Assembly: GCA_964504155.1 (NCBI GenBank)
Contig: CAZDCZ010000051.1
Location: 1 to 23,407 of the forward strand
Direction of reading: 5' to 3'
Source of the DNA: CAZDCZ01 sp964504155
Lineage (GTDB): Bacteria > Bacteroidota > Bacteroidia > Bacteroidales > UBA12077
Length of the DNA: 23,407 nucleotides
Each line of letters opens with the position of its first letter. Position 1 is the first letter of the stretch. Position numbers and translations under genes: made by a program. The notes under the pieces are model-generated. The model was not told the DNA's origin, searched no databases, and saw only the letters and a list, made by a program, of their open reading frames with translations. Of the stretch, positions 17,909 through 23,407 are shown one piece after another.

Positions 17909-18072
17909 CTTTAGTTTTTTTAATGATTTATTTTTTAAAAAATTGTATTTATCTAATAATATCAACATTTGTGAAGTATATAAATGTCTATATTTTATAA
18001 TCGTACTTTTAACTTTCCTTGCCTGTATTTCAATTATATCTCACATTTTGAATATTTTGTTCTGTAAAATAT

Positions 18073-18107
18073 AAAAAACCAGAACCCTTAGAAATAAGGA
18101 TTCTGGT
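18073..18107 (-). terminator. intrinsic terminator inside the B12 locus, after the 1017-aa gene
   Basis: On the minus strand a 13-bp stem with one G-U pair (arms 18095-18107 and 18078-18090), a 4-base loop and a U-run (18073-18078) lie 13 bases after the stop of the 1017-aa gene. The downstream 815-aa/btuB/btuG set would then need read-through or its own promoter within the 169 bases between this hairpin and the start at 17908. I saw no convincing promoter there. Confidence 0.75.
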
Positions 18108-18119
18108 GTATAAAATATC

Positions 18120-21100
18120 TTATTGTTTTATAATAGATTTAGTGAATTGAGAATTATTACCTTCTATGTTAATAAAATATATACCTGCAGGTAATGATAT
18201 TAGATTAAGCTTAAATTCGGTATTCCCATTTCCCGGTTTTTGTACTTGCTGTATAATACCATAATTATTCATCAATACTATTCTTTTTATCGCAAATGGA
18301 CTTTTTATAATAATATAGTCTTTAGTTGGATTTGGATATATATTGATGTTTAATTCATCTTTATTTGAAAATCCTGTTGTATTATTAACAGTTACATTAA
18401 ATGATGTTGATACATATTCAATACCATCATTAGCCATGATAGTAATTGTTGCATCTCCATATTGATTATCAAGGAAAGAGAGGGTCAGTATATTTTCGCT
18501 AATCTGAGTTGAAACAAGACTCTCATTTGAATTTTCACTAACAGATAAAACTAATTCGTCATTATCAATATCCGTGAATAAATTGCTTAAATCAATTTGT
18601 TTATCATTAGCGTTCTTATCAACTGTAATATCTTCGATTGTGCCAATAAGCTCTGGTTTATCATTTACCTGATTAACAATAATATTAAATGTATCGGTAA
18701 CAGTTAAACCATTGGAATTAGCTTCAATAACTACTTCTGACTCTCCGTATTGATTAGCTTTTAACGAAATATAAAGGATGTTGTTTTCGATATTTAACGA
18801 CATCAAATTTACATCTACAGTACTTACAATTGATTTTGTAATTAAAGCATCATCATTATCATCATCACTAAATACATTTTCAAGAGATATTTCACTTGTA
18901 GGAGCATCTTCTGATATTGTTAAATCTGTAATCGGATTTGCCACAAATGGATGTTGATCATTATTAACTGTTATATGTATGGTGTCATATGCAGATTTTC
19001 CGTTTGAAAGGCCTTCGATAACCAAAGTAGAAGTACCTTCAGATATACAACTAATAGTTAGGATATCTCCATCTACCGAAGCTGAAACGACATCGGTATT
19101 TGAATTTGAAGCTATCGATTTCTGTATAGAAGAATCTTCATCATCGCTATCTGTAAATACATTCGATAAATTAATTTCTTTGTCATATGAATCGGGGTTT
19201 TCAATAATATCAGCAATAGGATTGATAACAACAGGAGCATCATCCTGTAAAATGTTGATATTATCTACACAAAAATATGCCGGAGTGTTCATTCCCCACA
19301 TACCAACATCGGAAGAACTAAGTGTAAACATCAGACTGTCTATTTTTCCTAATGTGCTTAATTCAACCCATTGCCATGATTTTATGATATAATCTTTTGT
19401 ATTATCATCGAAACGATAATCGGCAAGGAAAAATTCTACAGTATCGGTTTCAATACCATTTTTTAATCCCCAAACCGATAGCTTAAACCAATCAGGATCA
19501 TTTCCATCAATACCTCCAAATTTTTTAGCAAAAGCATCACCTTGTTCCATTGATAGGCTTGCGTAGGTGCTGTTTGTAACGTAAAATCCTTTAACTTCAT
19601 GTTTCGAATTTTCAATAAAATTTAACGAAACAGGTAGTGTTTCATAAGTCATCCAATTGGTTGGGACAAAACTAACACCATAGTTCTTGCCTCCCGATTG
19701 AAGAGTATCAACTCCGGCTGCTGTAATTGCACTATATTGGTTGGTATAACCGGGAGTTGAATCATTAGCCATGTTAGAATAAGCCCAACCGCTCCATGAT
19801 TCAGAAGCATCGTTGTAATCATTAGGAAAATGAGCCAAGTGAGAATCAAAACCTCCGGTACCATCAGAGCCATTCCAGTAACTATCTTTACCAAGTGTTA
19901 AATTTTCAAAATCAGAAATTTCATAGTTTCCTGATATTTCAGGGCGAACTCCAACAATAAAATTGGTGATAACAGATTGTCCGTTAGAATTTGCTTTTAA
20001 AGTAATATTTGTTTGTCCTGAAGAAATAAAATCCACTAACATATTTTTACCATTTATTGAAACGATGGCAACAGATGAGTCGGAGTTTACTGTTATTTCA
20101 TATGTAAAATCCCCTGTATCATCAGGGTCTGTAAAATGCTTACTTAAATCAATACTAACATCAGCATCTGTTTCAGCTCCTGAAATTGTGCCGATTGGTT
20201 TGCTTACAACAGGAGGTTTGCTTCTATATACTTTTGCAAGAGGACGTCCCCATGATAAAACCATAATTTCATTTTCATCTTCATGGTTCATAACATCACC
20301 GTTTGATTTTATCATTGTAAACCAATCCATATCGTCTGTTGCAATGCCAAGAGTGTCGAAATTATAACCATCACCAACAGTTTCGTTCCAACGTGCTAAT
20401 ACTTTATCTGAAGAGAAACTATTGGAATTAAATATAAGGTTTCCTCCGGCATCAACTTCACAATCGTAGGCTCCATTTGGCAGATCTGATAGTTTAGTGG
20501 CATTATCTAATGTAAGAGTGTCTACAACCGTATTATTTAAAATATTTTCCACTTCTTCACTATTCCAACGATAAATAGCATTAGTGGTAGAGAAAAAATA
20601 AGTGCCATAATATACATTGCCGTCTGCATCGGTTGCTAAACCTGCCGAGCTGCCTCCTATCTCAATAATTTTTCTATGATTGTCATTGCCGGTTGTATCC
20701 AATACAAAAATCGAAGTTGGATCATTCCAATTCGAACTGTTTAGGCCTGATACTAAAATGCTGTCGTGCAAAAATTCCAAGTCGAAATTTCCTGATAAAT
20801 GAGCTTGTAAATCCCATTCTCCGGTTTCAATATTAATGCTGTAAATACGGTCGTCGGTATTTCCACTATTGGTAAAACCTGCCCATATTTGTTTTCCGTC
20901 AGGCGACATGGTAACAAAACTTGGCCAAGAAGCATATCCTGCAGGTTTACCATATTTGTTTGTTTCATTACCGGTTTTCATGTTAAAGCAACGTATTGTA
21001 TCTCCATCATTGGCATATACTAAACTGTCATGTATGTCAAATGCTGAAAATGTCTCATATGTAGGTAAGATATCTAAAGCTTTAAATCCTTCTGAAGGAG

Positions 21101-21173
21101 TAAGATAACTTTGCCCAAATGTTGCAAATGCAAGCAACATTACGTTAATTATTGTAAAATATATATTTTTCAT
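18120..21173 (-). CDS. T9SS surface protein: beta-propeller, DUF4465 and cadherin-like repeats
   Basis: A 1017-residue exported protein with signal peptide 1-21 (FATFGQ). Residues about 30-318 are a beta-propeller with YncE/BtuG-like blades (DTIRCFNMKTGNETNKYGKPAG, MSPDGKQIWAGF, RIYSINIETGEWDL, LATDADGNVYYGT). Residues about 330-410 are a cadherin-like domain. Residues about 418-643 match the DUF4465 type (DFENLTL, SYWNGSDGTGGF, SWSGWAYSN, GYTNQYSA, NYGVSF, FCVDNI). Three more cadherin-like domains follow (about 645-935; motifs INLSNVFTDSDDED, ISLENVFSDDDND, IDLSNLFTDIDND), then a T9SS sorting domain at about 940-1017 (NIYPNPTKDYIII). It lies 15 bases after the 391-aa gene and under the same riboswitch. 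DUF4465 proteins are, to my knowledge, frequent in Bacteroidota B12 loci; B12 binding here is inferred. Confidence 0.8.
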   Translation of the reverse strand: MKNIYFTIINVMLLAFATFGQSYLTPSEGFKALDILPTYETFSAFDIHDSLVYANDGDTIRCFNMKTGNETNKYGKPAGYASWPSFVTMSPDGKQIWAGFTNSGNTDDRIYSINIETGEWDLQAHLSGNFDLEFLHDSILVSGLNSSNWNDPTSIFVLDTTGNDNHRKIIEIGGSSAGLATDADGNVYYGTYFFSTTNAIYRWNSEEVENILNNTVVDTLTLDNATKLSDLPNGAYDCEVDAGGNLIFNSNSFSSDKVLARWNETVGDGYNFDTLGIATDDMDWFTMIKSNGDVMNHEDENEIMVLSWGRPLAKVYRSKPPVVSKPIGTISGAETDADVSIDLSKHFTDPDDTGDFTYEITVNSDSSVAIVSINGKNMLVDFISSGQTNITLKANSNGQSVITNFIVGVRPEISGNYEISDFENLTLGKDSYWNGSDGTGGFDSHLAHFPNDYNDASESWSGWAYSNMANDSTPGYTNQYSAITAAGVDTLQSGGKNYGVSFVPTNWMTYETLPVSLNFIENSKHEVKGFYVTNSTYASLSMEQGDAFAKKFGGIDGNDPDWFKLSVWGLKNGIETDTVEFFLADYRFDDNTKDYIIKSWQWVELSTLGKIDSLMFTLSSSDVGMWGMNTPAYFCVDNINILQDDAPVVINPIADIIENPDSYDKEINLSNVFTDSDDEDSSIQKSIASNSNTDVVSASVDGDILTISCISEGTSTLVIEGLSNGKSAYDTIHITVNNDQHPFVANPITDLTISEDAPTSEISLENVFSDDDNDDALITKSIVSTVDVNLMSLNIENNILYISLKANQYGESEVVIEANSNGLTVTDTFNIIVNQVNDKPELIGTIEDITVDKNANDKQIDLSNLFTDIDNDELVLSVSENSNESLVSTQISENILTLSFLDNQYGDATITIMANDGIEYVSTSFNVTVNNTTGFSNKDELNINIYPNPTKDYIIIKSPFAIKRIVLMNNYGIIQQVQKPGNGNTEFKLNLISLPAGIYFINIEGNNSQFTKSIIKQ

Positions 21174-21188
21174 TTTTTCGTTCTTTAT

Positions 21189-22364
21189 TTATTCAATAAC
21201 TATTTGGTAAGATTTAATATTACTTTTAGAAATTGCTTTTGCCAGATAAATACCTTTTTCAAGTGGCGAAAAATCAATATTATCGATATTATTTAGATTA
21301 GATTTTAAAACTAATTTGCCATTAATATTGAAAATTTCAAAGCCATTGATATTAATAAAAGTCTTCTCATTATCTGAAGATGTAAAAATTGTTATAGTTT
21401 TTTCAGAGAAATTTTCTTTGTGTGATTTTGTTTCGGGTGTTGATTTATATTTTTTTGCAGAGTTTTCGGAATCAACATTTACTACTCCGCAAATTTCTGT
21501 AGAAACTTCTCCTAACCATCCACAATTTCGATTTAATCCGGTATATATTTTAACGAAATCAATTTTGTCTAGACTTACAGGGTTTCCCTGATCATCAACT
21601 GCCCATTCGATTTTCATTGCGTCGCCGCCTGCACCTTCAATAATATCGATGGTAGCAGGGTTATCGGGTTGAGTTATCGGATCTCCGCTTTTTTTTGTAT
21701 GATTATCGGCATAACCATAATCTAAGGTATAAGATTTAATAAAATTAGGATTACTGTCATCTATATTTCCACTAATTAGCATTCCTTGATATGTCTCGCT
21801 AATCGGATTAACATCCGGGAAAGAATCGACAGATGGATAATATGGTTGCGTATGGTAAGGATTAGATAAGATTGCACCTCTATGGTTTCTGTTATCTCTC
21901 CATGGTACATTAGCATAACCTCCCGGATTAGCATACATAATGACATAGTTATTTATTGTCGATGGATTGTTATATTCACTTCCTTTTAATAAATACCATG
22001 TATCATCTGGCAATCCATTTTGATTTTCATCTTTCATTACCTGAACTATACCGGGTTCCGACCATCCGGTAAATGCATTTCCAAAAATAGAAAAATCAAC
22101 GCCATAAGGGTTGTTTGGATCGTTTTCAATAGAATGATCGAAGCCTACTACAATGTAACCTCCATAAGCCCCTAAGCTGATATGTCCATTAATACCACCT
22201 ATAATAGATTGGGCTGCAGACGGACTACCCCAAGTTAAAGTGTTAGTAAATTGCCCGGGGGCAGGTTTATACTCAATTACTTGCGATACATAAGGGCTAT
22301 TTTGAGCTAAAAGACCTACTCTAAAAAGAATAATTGTCGCAACAATTATGTAAATTTGTTTCAT
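21189..22364 (-). CDS. T9SS surface protein of the B12 locus, paralogue of the 815-aa protein's N-domain
   Basis: A 391-residue exported protein; signal peptide 1-21 (GLLAQ). Residues about 25-300 are one domain, closely matched in the 815-aa protein of the same locus: EYKPAPGQFTNTLTWG, ISLGAYGGYIVVGF, SIENDPNNPYGVDF, WSEPGIVQVMKDENQNG, YADN, IDFVKIYTGLN, GWLGEVSTE. MKDENQNGLPDD has the Asp/Asn spacing of a calcium loop. Residues about 318-391 resemble a T9SS sorting domain (INGFEIFNINGKLVL, LEKGIYLAKAI, YQIVIE) although the usual YPNP start is missing. This domain is widespread in Bacteroidota 'cell surface proteins'; its fold is probably a jelly-roll. Position behind a cobalamin riboswitch suggests a role in B12 capture, which is inference. 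Confidence 0.7.
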   Translation of the reverse strand: MKQIYIIVATIILFRVGLLAQNSPYVSQVIEYKPAPGQFTNTLTWGSPSAAQSIIGGINGHISLGAYGGYIVVGFDHSIENDPNNPYGVDFSIFGNAFTGWSEPGIVQVMKDENQNGLPDDTWYLLKGSEYNNPSTINNYVIMYANPGGYANVPWRDNRNHRGAILSNPYHTQPYYPSVDSFPDVNPISETYQGMLISGNIDDSNPNFIKSYTLDYGYADNHTKKSGDPITQPDNPATIDIIEGAGGDAMKIEWAVDDQGNPVSLDKIDFVKIYTGLNRNCGWLGEVSTEICGVVNVDSENSAKKYKSTPETKSHKENFSEKTITIFTSSDNEKTFININGFEIFNINGKLVLKSNLNNIDNIDFSPLEKGIYLAKAISKSNIKSYQIVIE

Positions 22365-22405
22365 AATGCAATTGTTTAAATATTAATAATTGTGTTATTG
22401 ATAAG

Positions 22406-22448
22406 GAACGGCAGATAGTTTTGGCGAACGCTGCCGTTCTGTTTTTTT
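22406..22448 (+). terminator. hairpin with U-run on the plus strand, between DUF6580 and the 391-aa gene
   Basis: GAACGGCAG (22406-22414) pairs perfectly with CTGCCGTTC (22431-22439) across a 16-base loop. The run of seven T (22442-22448) follows on the plus strand, opposite to the genes here. On the minus strand the same stem has no U-run and would act as an intercistronic mRNA hairpin. Confidence 0.45.
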
Positions 22449-22451
22449 ATG

Positions 22452-23027
22452 TTAATATCTTTTTGTTTGTAATTGTAATACAGGAAATTGTAATTTTGCT
22501 AATTCAAATACTCCAAATAATATTCCGGAATAAACCATATCGCCCATAAAAGTATTTTTTAAGAATGGTAATCCTGCAGAGTAGCATGTTATTAGTCCTG
22601 AAAAAGTTTTCGGATACATTGTTCCTGATGTCCAAACACCAAAATTCGAGATAATAAAAAAGCTGATAGATGCAAGGAGTGAAGCTAGTAGGATATTCTG
22701 GATTTTTATTTTTTTCAGCAAAGCAAAACCAATTAGTCCTATAACAATAAAAGCACCATATGTCCAGTAAAATCCTTGATATGCCCAAACAAAATGATCG
22801 AAATATTGTCCATATACTATATTATTAAGCACTAAATCGCTTAACCACATAGAAGCTATTGGAATAATAAAAGCAAAATACTTTTTAGATAAATAAGCAG
22901 CCCCAAATAATGCCATTGCTCCAATGGGAGCGAAATTAGGAGGATGTGGTAATAAACGGCTGAATGCTGCCAATAAAACCAGCAGAGTAAGAACTCCAAA
23001 ACGAACATTAATTTTTGATTTTTCCAT
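22452..23027 (-). CDS. DUF6580-type membrane protein, ECF S-component-like, B12-regulated
   Basis: From ATG 23027 this encodes 191 residues. A TTG at 23093 would add 22 residues, but it lies inside the riboswitch leader structures, so I reject it. The protein is almost entirely hydrophobic with about six membrane segments (about 8-25, 30-50, 55-72, 90-115, 120-145, 160-180) and the typical family start FSRLLPHPPNFAPIGAMALFGAAYL. Proteins of this family resemble substrate-binding S components of ECF transporters and recur behind cobalamin riboswitches. It is the first gene after the riboswitch, 87 bases before the 391-aa gene. A role in moving cobalamin or a precursor through the inner membrane is plausible but unproven; no ECF ATPase or T component is in the window. 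Confidence 0.7.
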   Translation of the reverse strand: MEKSKINVRFGVLTLLVLLAAFSRLLPHPPNFAPIGAMALFGAAYLSKKYFAFIIPIASMWLSDLVLNNIVYGQYFDHFVWAYQGFYWTYGAFIVIGLIGFALLKKIKIQNILLASLLASISFFIISNFGVWTSGTMYPKTFSGLITCYSAGLPFLKNTFMGDMVYSGILFGVFELAKLQFPVLQLQTKRY

Positions 23028-23116
23028 CGTAACTGCAATTTTAGTTAAATAATCTATGAAATTTTGCAGCATACGATGTTGAAGGAAGTCCAATGAAACA
23101 TCGTGTTGATTAGATA

Positions 23117-23319
23117 CCTGTTCTCCGCAGGCTACAAAATCTATATTTCACTGGCAGGTCTTCTGACTTACCTCTAATTTTGACCCCTTCCCCTACAAGT
23201 TTTGAAGAGTGGTATAATGCCAAAGTTATTAATGAGGCTCACAGCAGCGGGACTGTTGTCGATTTTCACGACATTCCCTATTATTTCCTTCCGATTTTCT
23301 CGGAATTGGAAACCAATGA
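23117..23319 (-). promoter_or_regulatory. cobalamin riboswitch (AdoCbl/B12 aptamer with P13 kissing hairpin)
   Basis: Read on the minus strand, the aptamer has the conserved core around TAGGGAAT, ACAGTCCCGCTGCTGTGA and the 3' B12 box GTCAGAAGACCTGCC. P1 is formed by TCATTGG (23313-23319) and CCAGTGA (23148-23154). The L5 loop CCGC (23247-23250) can kiss GCGG (23125-23128) in the small hairpin CCTG-CGGAGAA-CAGG (23117-23131), the expected P13. It precedes the DUF6580 gene and should repress the locus when B12 is plentiful. Confidence 0.93.
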
Positions 23320-23324
23320 GTGAA

Positions 23325-23353
23325 CAAATGTAGATATTTTAAATTTAAACAAA
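23325..23353 (-). promoter_or_regulatory. promoter of the B12 locus
   Basis: On the minus strand TTTG (23350-23353) and TACATTTG (23325-23332) are separated by 17 bases, matching the Bacteroidota -33/-7 pattern. Transcription would start near 23318-23320, right at the first base of riboswitch P1. A second -7-like box, TACTTTTG, lies at 23355-23362 without a good -33 partner. Confidence 0.55.
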
Positions 23354-23407
23354 GCAAAAGTATAAAAAAAAATAAATTTGGAGGTAAAATTTTTCAAATA
23401 AATTAAT

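Noticed and set aside
17909..18072. A possible second cobalamin riboswitch before the 815-aa gene
   Set aside because: The gap after the terminator is only about 165 bases and holds no B12 box, GGGAA core or P1-like pairing.
19963..20367. 134-aa open frame on the plus strand inside the 1017-aa gene, and similar ones at 18979-19392 and 16824-17096
   Set aside because: They are antisense shadows of repetitive beta-domain coding sequence with low-complexity translations.
23093..23095. Upstream TTG start for the DUF6580 protein
   Set aside because: It lies within the riboswitch leader pairing elements and would add a polar N-terminal stretch not typical of the family; ATG 23027 gives a standard start.
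1..23407. tRNA, rRNA, CRISPR array, insertion sequence or prophage features
   Set aside because: No cloverleaf, regular spaced repeats, transposase motifs or terminal inverted repeats with target duplication were seen on either strand.

Overview
The window looks like the chromosome of an AT-rich member of the Bacteroidota. The reasons are: four secreted proteins with C-terminal type IX secretion (T9SS) sorting domains, a TonB-dependent receptor paired with a surface lipoprotein, promoter-like boxes of the Bacteroidota type (TTTG / TAnnTTTG), almost no Shine-Dalgarno sequences, and a cobalamin riboswitch of the form common in this phylum. A free-living or marine anaerobe of class Bacteroidia is plausible, but genus cannot be read from the sequence.

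Left edge (1-975): the tail of an unidentified gene, two small unidentified genes, and a terminator. Region 976-6387: a divergent cluster that resembles a surface-fibre assembly system. On the minus strand are two related secreted beta-rich proteins (234 and 191 aa) and a 986-aa outer-membrane barrel protein with Ig-like and carboxypeptidase-regulatory-like domains. On the plus strand, facing away, is a 265-aa protein with two Ig-like domains that recalls pilus chaperones. A strong terminator between the two subunit-like genes would favour the first over the second and the barrel. I read this as a candidate chaperone-usher-like system, by inference. Region 6388-12265: plus-strand genes for a MORN-repeat secreted protein, two small lipoproteins and a 1064-aa Asp-box (sortilin-like) T9SS protein, ending in a bidirectional terminator.

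Right half (12326-23353), all on the minus strand: a vitamin B12 acquisition locus. A promoter and a cobalamin riboswitch head it. Then come a DUF6580-type membrane protein, a 391-aa T9SS surface protein, a 1017-aa T9SS protein joining a beta-propeller to a DUF4465 domain and cadherin-like repeats, a terminator, an 815-aa T9SS protein sharing the 391-aa protein's domain and carrying a transcobalamin-C-like (DUF4430-like) segment, a BtuB-type TonB-dependent receptor, and a BtuG-like propeller lipoprotein. The likely scheme is that several surface proteins capture B12 and hand it to BtuG/BtuB for import through the outer membrane. No BtuCDF inner-membrane transporter is present, so the DUF6580 protein is the only inner-membrane candidate here.
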